Below are positions 1-8,364 of a stretch of DNA of 64,000 bases, one piece after another. The translations under genes and the position numbers were made by a program. The notes beneath the pieces are model-generated. The model saw only the letters and a program-made list of their open reading frames with translations, had not been told where the DNA came from and did not search any database. How positions within the stretch are numbered: the stretch's first letter is position 1; each line of letters begins with the position of its first letter. Source of the stretch: Amycolatopsis sp. (lineage in GTDB: Bacteria > Actinomycetota > Actinomycetes > Mycobacteriales > Pseudonocardiaceae); assembly GCF_025464955.1 (NCBI RefSeq), contig NZ_JAODNM010000124.1:124001-188000 (forward strand), given 5' to 3'.

Positions 1-2
1 CA

Positions 3-95
3 CTGGCGGAGTCCGGCGGGGTCGAGATGCGGCTGCGCTACGGCGCCACCGGCCGCCCCGAACACGAGTACTCCCTACCCTCCGACCCCCGCTAG
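3..95 (+). CDS. C-terminal end of a gene starting outside the window
   Basis: An open frame runs from the window edge to a TAG at 93-95 and encodes about 30 residues ending in SLPSDPR. Codon third positions are strongly GC, as in neighbouring real genes. The product cannot be identified from this tail. It converges on the leftward gene ending at 227, with the repeat cluster between them. Confidence 0.5.
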   Translation: MAESGGVEMRLRYGATGRPEHEYSLPSDPR

Positions 96-104
96 CCCCC
101 ACCT

Positions 105-210
105 GCAAGTCGACGGCGAGTTGCGGTCGTGGGACACACCAACTATCGCAAGTCGACGGCGAGTTGCTGTCCTTGCAGACGCTAAGTACGGCAAGTCGAC
201 GGCGAGTTGC
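105..210. repeat. Three 20-bp near-palindromic repeats at exact 43-bp period
   Basis: The 20-mer gcaagtcgacggcgagttgc occurs unchanged at 105-124, 148-167 and 191-210. Its reverse complement matches itself at 16 of 20 positions, so each copy can fold into a short hairpin. The two 23-nt spacers also share 13 of 23 aligned bases, so this is a tandem array with a constant and a drifting half. It lies between convergent gene ends, where it could act as a bidirectional terminator or be a REP-like element. Confidence 0.75.
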
Positions 211-226
211 GATCCCCGGCTGGCGG

Positions 227-865
227 TCAGGGGTAGGTGCGGGCGCTGGACTGCTGCTGCATGAAGGGAATGAACGGCTGGATGAGCGCCGCGACCTGCT
301 GGTTGAAGGCGTCCATCGGGTCCCGCGGCGACGTGCTCGTCGGCGCCGGAACATCGGCACGCGCGGCGGGTGCCTGGTTGGCGGCCTGCTTCGACGACTT
401 CGGCGCGGCGACGTGATGAGGCACGACATTCTTGGGGGCAACGGACGCGGGCTCCGGCGTGACCGCGACGACCGGCGGCGCGACCGGAGCGGGCGCCGGG
501 GCGACGGCCACCGGCCGCACCGCGGCGACGTTGTGCTGGATATCGGCCTGAGTGGATTGGTCGGCTTGGCGCACGCCGAACATCCCGCCGCCGACCCAGC
601 CGACCGCGAGCAGTGTCAGCGCGGCACCGGCCGCGAGCCAGCCACGGGACCGCCGACGGATGACGACCTCGCGGGGACGCAAGTCGGCGTCCTTCGGGCA
701 GACTTCGTGCACCTCCGGCACGGGCAGCGCCACCGGCTCAGGTTTCGGGCCGAGCTCGACGCGGCGCCGCTGAGGCAGACTCGCCGCGATGATCCCGGTC
801 CGGTCCAGCAGCTCGGCGGACGTGGCCGAGCCGGCCGTGGCGTCAGGCTGGACGGTGCGAGCCAT
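227..865 (-). CDS. Hypothetical single-pass membrane protein, proline/alanine rich
   Basis: The protein has 212 residues. A basic stretch (RRRSRGW, about residues 69-75) precedes one membrane segment near residues 76-96. The C-terminal part is rich in Ala, Pro and Val and likely lies outside the membrane, ending in a short region with several Gln and Phe. The ATG at 863-865 has a GGAGGT Shine-Dalgarno 8 nt upstream. No family was recognised. The layout (cytoplasmic N-terminus, one TM, low-complexity exterior) resembles anti-sigma or septal anchor proteins, but no zinc-binding HxxxCxxC motif is visible, so no function is proposed. Confidence 0.7.
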   Translation of the reverse strand: MARTVQPDATAGSATSAELLDRTGIIAASLPQRRRVELGPKPEPVALPVPEVHEVCPKDADLRPREVVIRRRSRGWLAAGAALTLLAVGWVGGGMFGVRQADQSTQADIQHNVAAVRPVAVAPAPAPVAPPVVAVTPEPASVAPKNVVPHHVAAPKSSKQAANQAPAARADVPAPTSTSPRDPMDAFNQQVAALIQPFIPFMQQQSSARTYP

Positions 866-976
866 CAGGGAGACCTCCGGAGAAAATTCACTTCGCCAAC
901 CAAGAGCTCGAACTCAGGCATCATCGTCCATTTTCGACCGAAGTGACAAAAGTCGACTCTATCGAGTGATACCGAT

Positions 977-2347
977 TTAGCCATTCCGCCAGGTCCATTC
1001 CTGCCGGCCGAGTTCAGTGAACGGAGTGTCATCATAGAGCCATTCCCTCGCGACCCGGTGCCAGTTCCCGTGCGCGTGCAACTGCGCGAGCAGACCGAAT
1101 GTGTACAGCTCGGCGCGGCGGGCGAACAAATGATCAGGTGGCAAATGCTGCCAGCGCAGTTTCCGGAAATGCCGCGACCGCGGGTCGACCGACGCGATGA
1201 ACGCCTGCGTGGCGAGTCCAGGGTCGGCCTCGACGACCTCGTCGACCAGGTACCAGCCGACGGCGTCGAGGAGGTACGCCAGCATCTCGTCCGGCGAGAT
1301 CAGCTCCGGCTGCGGGAACACACCGAGCCCGTCCAGCAGGCTGTGCAGGTCCTTGGCGCGGCCTTCGCTCGCGGCCCGCAGACACTCGATCTCGGTGCGC
1401 ACGGCCTCGGGCGTCATCCGCTTGTACAGCCCGAAATCGAGAAAGCCGACTCGCCCGTCAGGGCACAGCAGCAGGTTGCCGGGGTGGGGGTCCCCGGGGA
1501 ACTCGTTGTTGCGGAACAGCGAGCCGCAGTAGAAGCGGTAGGCGATCTCACCCACGCGGTCCCGGACCTCCTGCGGCAGCGTGGTGATCTCGTCGAACGC
1601 GGCCCCATCGACGAATTCGGTGACCAGCACCTGTTCACCGCAGTGCTCGGGGATGCTGTCCGGCACGAGGATGAACGGGTGACCGGCGAACTCGGCCGCC
1701 ACCTTCCGCTGGGTCCGCGCCTCGCGCCGGTAGTCGAGTTCCGCGGTGATTGTGTCGCGGATCTCCTCGCCGAGCGCCGCCATGTCCAGACCAGGCATGA
1801 GCTTGCGGGAAAACCGCAGGAACAGCGCGAGGTTCTTCAAGTCCGCGCGGACGGCCGTCGCGATCCCTGGGTACTGCACCTTGACCGCGACCGCGCGCCC
1901 GTCCAGCAGCACTGCCCGGTAGACCTGGCCGATCGACGCGGCCGCGATCGGGACTTCGTCGAACTCGGCGAACACCTCCGCCAGTGACGCACCGAGATCG
2001 GCTTCGAGCACCGCTCGCATCTGAGTGAACGACACCGCGGGCGCCTGAGCTCGGAGAACGGCCAGCTTCCGCTGGAAGTCGGCCCGCGCGTGCTCCGGCA
2101 CGATGCCGAGATCGATCACCGACAGCATCTGCCCCAGCTTCATCGCCGCGCCCTTCATCCCGCCGAGCACCGCGACGAGCTGGTCCGCGGTTTCGAGGGC
2201 GCGCGCCTCGAGCACGCGGTCGCGGCCGGCGTCGGAACGACCCCAGGAACTCGCCCTGGTACCGACCTGTCGAGCCGCCTGACCGGCGGCGAACCGGCCG
2301 AGCTTGCTCGACCGGGCCAGCCGGGAAGTGGGAATCTCACGCGACAT
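977..2347 (-). CDS. ABC1/UbiB (AarF-type) atypical kinase
   Basis: The 456-residue product has UbiB/ADCK hallmarks in order: the KxGQ motif (residues 70-73), the alanine-rich AAAS loop (136-139), the VAVK lysine (about 153-156), the GDPHPGNLL catalytic segment and the LDFG metal motif. Members are membrane-associated ATPases or kinases linked to isoprenoid-lipid metabolism. The frame stays open further upstream, but that extension runs antisense through a TetR gene, so the ATG at 2347 starting MSREIPTSR is preferred. It is divergent from the TetR pair starting at 2468, which may control it. Confidence 0.85.
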   Translation of the reverse strand: MSREIPTSRLARSSKLGRFAAGQAARQVGTRASSWGRSDAGRDRVLEARALETADQLVAVLGGMKGAAMKLGQMLSVIDLGIVPEHARADFQRKLAVLRAQAPAVSFTQMRAVLEADLGASLAEVFAEFDEVPIAAASIGQVYRAVLLDGRAVAVKVQYPGIATAVRADLKNLALFLRFSRKLMPGLDMAALGEEIRDTITAELDYRREARTQRKVAAEFAGHPFILVPDSIPEHCGEQVLVTEFVDGAAFDEITTLPQEVRDRVGEIAYRFYCGSLFRNNEFPGDPHPGNLLLCPDGRVGFLDFGLYKRMTPEAVRTEIECLRAASEGRAKDLHSLLDGLGVFPQPELISPDEMLAYLLDAVGWYLVDEVVEADPGLATQAFIASVDPRSRHFRKLRWQHLPPDHLFARRAELYTFGLLAQLHAHGNWHRVAREWLYDDTPFTELGRQEWTWRNG

Positions 2348-2467
2348 CAGGAGTCCTGTCAGGTCGGCCACAGATTTACGCCAGGGGCGGACATGGTAAC
2401 GAATTTTTCGGAGAGAACCAGAACTCCTATGCTCAATTGGAGCTTGATCGCGTATCGTGTTCCAGCG

Positions 2468-3145
2468 ATGGAATCCGCATCCACACCCACCACCGGCCCG
2501 GCGAAGCCTCGTGCCCGCCGCGGGCGTCCGCCTGAACTCGGTCTCGCGGAACGCCGCCGTCATCAACTCGTCGAATCGGCGTGCGCGGTCTTCGCCGAGC
2601 ACGGCTACGAAACGGCGAGCATGTCCGATGTTGCCAAGCACGCCGGAGTCGGGCAAGGCACGGTCTACCGATATTTCCCCAGCAAGCGGGAACTTCTCGA
2701 CCATGTGCTCGACCATGGCGTGGAACGCATGCTGGATGCCGTGACCGGCGGCGAAGCGACGCAGGCGGAGTCCCTCGAGGACTTGAGCGGACAAATCAGC
2801 GGTATCGCGGAACGCCTGTTCACCCTCATCGAAGCAGAGCCCAACCTGCTCAAACTGGTCCTCGTCGAAGCGAGTGCGATCGACGACGAACTCAAGGCCC
2901 GCCTGCTGGGCCTGGAGAACACGCTCAGCGCGATGATGGCCTCCTATCTGGACAAAGGCGTCCGCGCCGGGTGGCTGCGCGAGGACCTCGACACGGAAAT
3001 GGTCGCGCACGGCATGAACTCCATGGTGGTTCCCGGCTTCCTGCTCGCGTTGCGCGGTGACGCGACGGCGGAGCGGCGGGCCCGGTACGTAACCACGCTG
3101 ACCTCGTTCGTCATGTTCGGCCTTCGCGGCCCCGAGGCCGCCTGA
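2468..3145 (+). CDS. TetR-family transcriptional regulator
   Basis: The product has 225 residues. A basic N-terminus (KPRARRGRPP) leads into a TetR helix-turn-helix at about residues 28-75, with typical GVGQGTVYRYFPSKREL spacing. The remainder is the helical ligand-binding domain. The ATG at 2468 is chosen because upstream in-frame residues do not resemble the family. The stop overlaps the start of the next TetR gene (TGATG), so the two regulators are translationally coupled. It is divergent from the ABC1 kinase gene. The ligand is unknown. Confidence 0.85.
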   Translation: MESASTPTTGPAKPRARRGRPPELGLAERRRHQLVESACAVFAEHGYETASMSDVAKHAGVGQGTVYRYFPSKRELLDHVLDHGVERMLDAVTGGEATQAESLEDLSGQISGIAERLFTLIEAEPNLLKLVLVEASAIDDELKARLLGLENTLSAMMASYLDKGVRAGWLREDLDTEMVAHGMNSMVVPGFLLALRGDATAERRARYVTTLTSFVMFGLRGPEAA

Positions 3146-3750
3146 TGGCGGACAGAGCCGCGGCACGTCGCCGCGAACTGGTCATGTCCGCGTACAAAGT
3201 GTTCTCCACCAAGGGATACCGCACGTCCGGTGTGGCCGACATCGTCCGCGAGGCCGGCGTGAGCCATGGCACGTTCTACAACTATTTCGACAGCAAGCGG
3301 CACATCCTCGACGGAGTCCTCGACTACGCCGTCGAACTGCTGCTCACTGGCGTGATCGAAGAGGACCAGCCGCAGGAGGCCGCCACGCTCGCCGAGCTGG
3401 CCGACCAGTTCCGCGCGATGCTCGGCCGCCTGTTCGCGCTCGTCGAAGACCAGCCCGGATTGGTCCAGTTCACCATGCTGGACGCGGCGGCGATCGACGA
3501 CGAGCTGGTCGGACGGCTGCTGGAGCTGATCTCCAGCTTCGGTGTGCTGGCCACGGCGTACCTCGACAACGGCGCCGAGCGCGGGTTCCTGCCGTCCGAT
3601 CTGGACACGAAGATCGCCGGGGAAGGGCTGCTGTCGCTGATGATGTCGGCCGTCATCCCGTCGCTGCGCGGCCCGGTGACCGCGGACGATCGCGCCCGGC
3701 ACATCGACGCGCTCGTCGGCCTCGCCTTCGGTGGCATCGCGGCCCGGTAG
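3145..3750 (+). CDS. TetR-family transcriptional regulator
   Basis: This 201-residue TetR protein has its HTH at about residues 8-53 (GVSHGTFYNYFDSKRHI). It starts inside the stop of the preceding TetR gene. Both proteins carry the sequence AIDDEL at matching positions of the ligand domain, which suggests an ancient duplication or heterodimer partners. The gene converges on the lipid operon ending at 3763. TetR proteins in such loci usually sense acyl-CoA or hydrophobic substrates; that role is inference. Confidence 0.88.
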   Translation: MADRAAARRRELVMSAYKVFSTKGYRTSGVADIVREAGVSHGTFYNYFDSKRHILDGVLDYAVELLLTGVIEEDQPQEAATLAELADQFRAMLGRLFALVEDQPGLVQFTMLDAAAIDDELVGRLLELISSFGVLATAYLDNGAERGFLPSDLDTKIAGEGLLSLMMSAVIPSLRGPVTADDRARHIDALVGLAFGGIAAR

Positions 3751-3755
3751 CGGGG

Positions 3756-3769
3756 TGACACGTCAGTCC
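3756..3769. promoter_or_regulatory. Copy 1 of TGAYRYGTCAGTCC motif (candidate TetR operator)
   Basis: The sequence TGACACGTCAGTCC has a palindromic TGAC-NN-GTCA core. It overlaps the stop codon of the leftward gene. Related 14-mers occur at 4600-4613 and 9400-9413. This copy lies at the 3' end of the operon, so it may be a distal operator or chance. Confidence 0.35.
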
Positions 3770-4467
3770 AGTTTGGTCGCTTCGACGAGGCCCCTGGGGT
3801 TCCACGGGAGTGGGCCGGTCGGGAACTCGAAGCGCAGCATCCGGTGCGGTGCGGCGGCTTCGAAGTGCAGCGTGAACGGCGGGAGCAAGCCGCCGATGAC
3901 CTTGTCCAGCAGGCTGGAGATCTGAGAGAAGCTCGGCCGCACCCGGACCCGCCACGCGTCGAGGTGGCCGGCCGGGACACGCACGGTCTCCCGCCGCTCG
4001 ACCCGGACTTCGAGTTGCCAGAACACCGAAAATGCCAGCCAGAGGTCGACCGTCCGCTTGCTTCCGCGCGCGAAGTCGAGCCCCCGCAACGCGACCATGC
4101 CCCCAAGGAGCGGCATCACGTCGCCGGGGAAGGGTTTGACCTGGCCGCCGAACTGCAGATGCTTGGTGCCACGGAAGTAACCCTCCTCACGCGACACGAC
4201 CTTGCCTTCGTGCGTAGTCTCGGCGCAGTAGCTCTCGGCCGCGAGGAACCCCTTGGCGCGGACGAAGATCTGCTTGACCGCGAGTTCGAGTTCGGCGAGG
4301 TCGGCGTTGATGCTGTGCCGGTAGTGCGTTTCACCGAGCCGTTCGACACGGCTGACGACGTGATAGCGCTCGTCCTTGCCGACCGACGCCTGGTAGCCGG
4401 TTTCCTCGCCGTCGGGGATCTCCGGATCGCGGAACGGTTGCGCCACCGGGTCTACCGGCTCGCCCAA
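3763..4467 (-). CDS. Conserved-type hypothetical protein, last gene of lipid operon
   Basis: The frame encodes about 234 residues that read as one soluble domain rich in beta strands, for example HFEAAAPHRMLRFEFP near the C-terminus. No catalytic motif is recognised. The start is uncertain: no ATG exists in this frame near the N-terminus, and the options are TTG 4467 or GTG 4446. A good ribosome site (GGAAGG) precedes an ATG at 4571, but that frame stops at 4451 after 39 codons. A one-base frameshift near 4455-4480, or a separate short leader peptide, could explain this. The gene follows the acyl-CoA synthetase in the same direction. Confidence 0.6.
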   Translation of the reverse strand: MGEPVDPVAQPFRDPEIPDGEETGYQASVGKDERYHVVSRVERLGETHYRHSINADLAELELAVKQIFVRAKGFLAAESYCAETTHEGKVVSREEGYFRGTKHLQFGGQVKPFPGDVMPLLGGMVALRGLDFARGSKRTVDLWLAFSVFWQLEVRVERRETVRVPAGHLDAWRVRVRPSFSQISSLLDKVIGGLLPPFTLHFEAAAPHRMLRFEFPTGPLPWNPRGLVEATKLD

Positions 4468-4599
4468 GACTCGCGCCGACGCACGTAAACCACCGGGCCG
4501 GCCCCACCGACGGCCCGGGTGCGGTTGTCTGCCGGCGCGAGTCCCAGAGCGAGTTCCGTACGACCAGCCATGGCCTACCTTCCTCAAGCAACTCACGAA

Positions 4600-4613
4600 T
4601 GATACGTCAGTCC
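4600..4613. promoter_or_regulatory. Copy 2 of TGAYRYGTCAGTCC motif (candidate operator)
   Basis: TGATACGTCAGTCC is preceded by GAA. With that context it matches the operon-promoter copy at 9397-9413 over 17 bases apart from two changes. It sits between the acyl-CoA synthetase stop and the ATG at 4571, where it could control the last gene separately. Confidence 0.5.
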
Positions 4614-4629
4614 GGCAAATACACAAGGC

Positions 4630-6231
4630 TCAATCGGCGAGCAGGCGCTTGCGGACTTTCCCGGTGGCGTTGCGCGGAAGTTCGGCCCGGAAAACGATCT
4701 CCCTGGGCACCTTGTACCCGGCCAGGTTCTCCCGCACGTACACCTTCAACCCGTCCTCGTCGACGGAAGATTCGTTCAGCAGCACGACATACGCGCGCAA
4801 CCGCTCGCCGAACCGTTCGTCCGGGACGCCGACGGCCGCGGCCTCCACCACCGCCGGATGGCGTGCGAGCAGGTCCTCGACCTCTTGCGGGAACACGTTC
4901 TCCCCGCCGGAAACGATCATCTCATCATCACGCCCCTGGACGTACAGCCGTCCCTCGGCGTCAAAGCAGCCGACGTCGCCTGTCGACATCAGGCCGTCAA
5001 GCTGCTGCTTGGTATCGCCATTCGTGTAGCCCTCGAACAGCCCGCCGTTGGCGACGAAGATCCGACCGGTTTCGCCCTGCGGGACCGGACTTCCCCTGTC
5101 GTCGAGCAGTTTCACCACAGTTCCCCGCGCCGGTCGGCCGGCCGTGCCCGGTGCCACCCGCAGGTCCTCAGGAGTCGCGATCGACACCAGCGCGACCTCG
5201 GTCGACCCGTAGATGTTGTACAGCGTGTGCCCGAACCACGTCATCCACTCCACCGCGAGATCACCCGCCAACGCCGAACCCGCCGCGGCGACAACCTCCA
5301 ATGTGGACACGTTGTGCCGACGCAGTTCCTCGCGTGGAAGGTTTAACATACGTTGCAACATAACGGGCACGGGTATGAGAACCGCCGCGCGATGTTCGGC
5401 GAGGTCGGCCAGCACCTGCGCGGGATCAAAGCGACGGCGCACGATCTGCGTCGCGCCGAGCTGGAGACCCAGCAGCAGGAAGCTCAACCCCCAGGTGTGG
5501 AACATCGGGGCGGCGACGACGTGGGAACCCCGGCGAGGCAACGGAATCCGCTCGACGAGCCCGGCGAGGAGATCGAGCGAGTCCGGTGACGGTCTGGCCA
5601 CTCCCTTGGGCGAGCCTGTGGTGCCCGAGGTGAGGATCACCACCGAACCACCGCGTGAGGACGTCGCGAGATGGGCCGGGTACTCGCCGTCGATCAGCTC
5701 GTCGAGCGTCGGCGATTCGACGTCTTCGTCATGCCACGCGACAATTCGAGGCAACCCGGCCTGCGCCGCGACAGGCGTGAACTCTTCGTCGTGGATGACC
5801 GCGGTGACGTTCTCCCTGGCCAGCACGTCGACGAGCTGCGGCCCGGAGAACGCCGTGTTGAGCAGCAACGCGTCCGCGCCGAGCTTGTTCAGTGCCAGCA
5901 GCGCGTCGACGAACCCCCGGTGGTTGCGGCACATGATCGCGACCCGGCTGCCCTGGCCGAGGTCGTGTGCGGCCAACCCCGCCGCGAGCGCGCTCGACCT
6001 GTTATCAAGATCCACAAAGGATAGTGTGCCGCGTTCGTCGACCAGTGCGACACGGTCACCGTGCTGGATGGCCGCGGCCGCGGCGAGGGTCGCCGGGGTG
6101 AGCCCCCACCGCAACGCGGCCAGCCCGATCCGCGCGGCCTGGTCCGGCCGCATCGGCCGCGCGAGCCCGCGGCGGGTGAGGATCCCGAGGTTCACCAGCT
6201 CGTGTGCCGCCCGTCGCACCAACGAAATCAA
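4630..6231 (-). CDS. Acyl-CoA synthetase (AMP-dependent, FadD-like)
   Basis: The 533-residue enzyme would activate a carboxylic acid to its acyl-CoA through an acyl-adenylate. Visible ANL motifs are the phosphate loop TSGTTGSPKG (201-210), YGSTE, STGDVG, the hinge region RDDEMIVSGGENVFPQEVE and the C-terminal PRNATGKVRKR with the catalytic lysine. It starts at a TTG that overlaps the TGA of the upstream TetR gene (TTGA) with a GGGGGAG ribosome site. The partners point to activation of an acid released by monooxygenase and esterase action. Confidence 0.9.
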   Translation of the reverse strand: MISLVRRAAHELVNLGILTRRGLARPMRPDQAARIGLAALRWGLTPATLAAAAAIQHGDRVALVDERGTLSFVDLDNRSSALAAGLAAHDLGQGSRVAIMCRNHRGFVDALLALNKLGADALLLNTAFSGPQLVDVLARENVTAVIHDEEFTPVAAQAGLPRIVAWHDEDVESPTLDELIDGEYPAHLATSSRGGSVVILTSGTTGSPKGVARPSPDSLDLLAGLVERIPLPRRGSHVVAAPMFHTWGLSFLLLGLQLGATQIVRRRFDPAQVLADLAEHRAAVLIPVPVMLQRMLNLPREELRRHNVSTLEVVAAAGSALAGDLAVEWMTWFGHTLYNIYGSTEVALVSIATPEDLRVAPGTAGRPARGTVVKLLDDRGSPVPQGETGRIFVANGGLFEGYTNGDTKQQLDGLMSTGDVGCFDAEGRLYVQGRDDEMIVSGGENVFPQEVEDLLARHPAVVEAAAVGVPDERFGERLRAYVVLLNESSVDEDGLKVYVRENLAGYKVPREIVFRAELPRNATGKVRKRLLAD

Positions 6232-6845
6232 GGCCGCTCCCCCCGGATTCCGTCGAACATCACACCGATCCCCGCCCGGATCCAGCGGTCCCGTTCGGCG
6301 ATCGGGTCCTTTGCGGACAGCAACGACATTCCGGAGGCGATGATCATGCCGTTCAGCGCCTTCGCGGTGATCTCGGTGTCCAGATCCGCCCGCAGGAACC
6401 CCTTTTCGACGCCGTTGCGCAGATACTGCTCGGTTCCGACGGCCATCGCCTCGTAGATCCGCTGCAGCATCGCGGTCATCTCCGGGTCGGCTCCGATCGC
6501 CTCGACGAACAACAGCCGCGTCAACGCCCTGTCCTCGGCGAACAGGGTGAACAGCCGGGTGCAGATGTGCTCGGTCTGCTGCCGGTAATCGGTCAGCGTC
6601 GCGGTGCGATGCGGGTCGTCCTCGACCATGACGCTCATCAGCCGCTCGGCGGCCTCGGCGACTACGTGGACCAGAATGTCGCGCTTGTTCTCGAAATAGC
6701 GGTAGAACGTGCCGTGGCCGATGCCGAGTTCGGCGGCGATGTCGGCGATGCCGGCCGCGTGGTAACCGCGGCTGCTGAAGACCTTGAACGCGGCGTCGAC
6801 GATATCGCGCCGACGCTGTTCAGCCCGCTCGTCGGTCGTTGTCAT
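6228..6845 (-). CDS. TetR-family regulator inside the catabolic operon
   Basis: The 205-residue protein has an N-terminal TetR HTH (GIGHGTFYRYFENKRDIL, about residues 40-57) and a helical C-terminal domain. The ATG at 6845 (MTTTDERAEQ) follows GGGTGGG. It lies 31 nt after the monooxygenase stop and overlaps the acyl-CoA synthetase start, so it is co-transcribed. It is the obvious candidate to autoregulate the operon through the motif at 9400-9413. Confidence 0.88.
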   Translation of the reverse strand: MTTTDERAEQRRRDIVDAAFKVFSSRGYHAAGIADIAAELGIGHGTFYRYFENKRDILVHVVAEAAERLMSVMVEDDPHRTATLTDYRQQTEHICTRLFTLFAEDRALTRLLFVEAIGADPEMTAMLQRIYEAMAVGTEQYLRNGVEKGFLRADLDTEITAKALNGMIIASGMSLLSAKDPIAERDRWIRAGIGVMFDGIRGERP

Positions 6846-6876
6846 GGTGAACCCACCCGGAAACCATAGTCGGGAA

Positions 6877-8364
6877 TCATGGCCGGTACACGTAGTCGTC
6901 GAGGGAGAACCGGCGGCTGGACCACCGGGCCTGCATCGCTGTAGTCGGCCTGAGCAGCGAAAAGTCGCCGTGGTGGTCGAGATAGTAGGTGTTCGCGCCC
7001 TCGCAGTTGTTGCTGAACAGCAGCGACCCGCTCGCCCGGCCGTGCGCGAACTCGAAGAACCGGTCGTTGGCCTCCTGCTTGACTTCCACCGCCGTCGCAC
7101 CTCGGCGCTTGGTCTCCGCGATGACGCGCAACGCGTGGTACGACTGTGTCTCGACCATCACATGCCAAGAACTGCCCGTCCACGAGAACGGCCCGAAGAT
7201 GAAGAAACTGTTGGGCAGCTTGGGAATACTGACGCCCTCATAGGCCTGGACCTTCTCCGTGGCGAAGAAGTCCGCGAGGTCGAACCCGTCACGTCCCTTG
7301 ACCGGAACCTTGCGGTAGTTCTCCGGATCGTTGGACAGCCGGAACCCGGTGGCCAGGATCAGCGTGTCGATCTCGTGCTCCCGGCCGTCGTTCGAGCGGA
7401 CACCGCTCGCCGTAATCCGCTCGATGCCCTCGGTGACCAGTTCGACGTTTTCCCTGGTATACGTCCGGTAGTAGCTGTTGGACACACTCGGCCGCTTGCA
7501 GCCGAAGCCGTAGTCCGGCGTCAGCTTCCGCCGCAGTTCCGGGTCGCTCACCTGGGTCCGGAGGTACCGGCGGATCGCCGCCGCGGCCCCCTTCGCCACC
7601 ACCGAACCCGGCTTGCCCGACACGATGACCCCGACCAGCAGCGCCTCGACCACGGCCGCCGTCACCGCCCGCACGAGGGTCTGCGTCACGGGCAGCCGGG
7701 TGAACAGTTTGCGCACGCCCGGCGGGATCTTCAGGTCCGGCTTGGCGAACACCCAGATCGCACGCCGCTGGAACACCGTCAGCTTGCCCGCGATCTTCGC
7801 GACTTTCGGCACCATCTGAACCGACGTCGAACCGGTGCCGATCACCGCGACCCGTTCGCCGGTCAGGTCGTGTTCGTGGTCCCAGCGCGAAGTCTGGATG
7901 ACCTTGCCCTCGAATTCGTCGAGCCCGGGGATGTCCGGCTTGAGCGGGTCGACAAACGCGCCGAGTGCGGTCAGGACAAACCGGCAGGTCAACACCTCGT
8001 CGCCGATCCTGATACGCCACAGGTGGTTCTGCTCGTCCCATTCACGGCCGGTCATTTCGGTCTTCAGCCTGATATACGGCCGCAGCCCGTACTTGTCGGC
8101 ACAGTGGTCGATGTACGCCTTGACTTCGCCGCCCTTCGGAAACACCCGCGTCCAGTTCGGGTTCTTCTCGAACGAGAACTGGTAGGTGAACGACGGCAGA
8201 TCGACGGCGACATCCGGGTACGTATTGTCCCGCCAGGTCCCGCCGATGTCGTCGGCGCGTTCGATGATCAGGAAGTCGTCGATCCCCGCCTTGCGGACCG
8301 CGATGCCCGCGCCCAGCCCGCCGACCCCCGCGCCGACGATGATGATCTCGTAGTCCGGATTCAC
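6877..8364 (-). CDS. Flavin monooxygenase, Baeyer-Villiger type, with altered fingerprint
   Basis: The 495-residue protein has an FAD Rossmann motif GAGVGG (11-16), GGTWRDNTYP (41-50) and an NADPH Rossmann motif GTGSTS (176-181). Family members use FAD and NADPH to insert oxygen next to a ketone or hydroxylate lipophilic substrates. The Baeyer-Villiger fingerprint FxGxxxHxxxW aligns at 151-161, but the histidine position is Gln157. The GTG start overlaps the stop of the esterase (GTGA). Together the esterase and monooxygenase would convert a ketone to an ester and then to alcohol and acid. Confidence 0.88.
   Translation of the reverse strand: MNPDYEIIIVGAGVGGLGAGIAVRKAGIDDFLIIERADDIGGTWRDNTYPDVAVDLPSFTYQFSFEKNPNWTRVFPKGGEVKAYIDHCADKYGLRPYIRLKTEMTGREWDEQNHLWRIRIGDEVLTCRFVLTALGAFVDPLKPDIPGLDEFEGKVIQTSRWDHEHDLTGERVAVIGTGSTSVQMVPKVAKIAGKLTVFQRRAIWVFAKPDLKIPPGVRKLFTRLPVTQTLVRAVTAAVVEALLVGVIVSGKPGSVVAKGAAAAIRRYLRTQVSDPELRRKLTPDYGFGCKRPSVSNSYYRTYTRENVELVTEGIERITASGVRSNDGREHEIDTLILATGFRLSNDPENYRKVPVKGRDGFDLADFFATEKVQAYEGVSIPKLPNSFFIFGPFSWTGSSWHVMVETQSYHALRVIAETKRRGATAVEVKQEANDRFFEFAHGRASGSLLFSNNCEGANTYYLDHHGDFSLLRPTTAMQARWSSRRFSLDDYVYRP

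Noticed and set aside
105-210. CRISPR array
   Set aside because: Repeats are 20 bp and palindromic, spacers are 23 nt and related to one another, and no cas genes are near.
2348-3166. N-terminal extension of the ABC1 kinase gene
   Set aside because: The in-frame upstream region is antisense to a clear TetR gene and has no kinase features.
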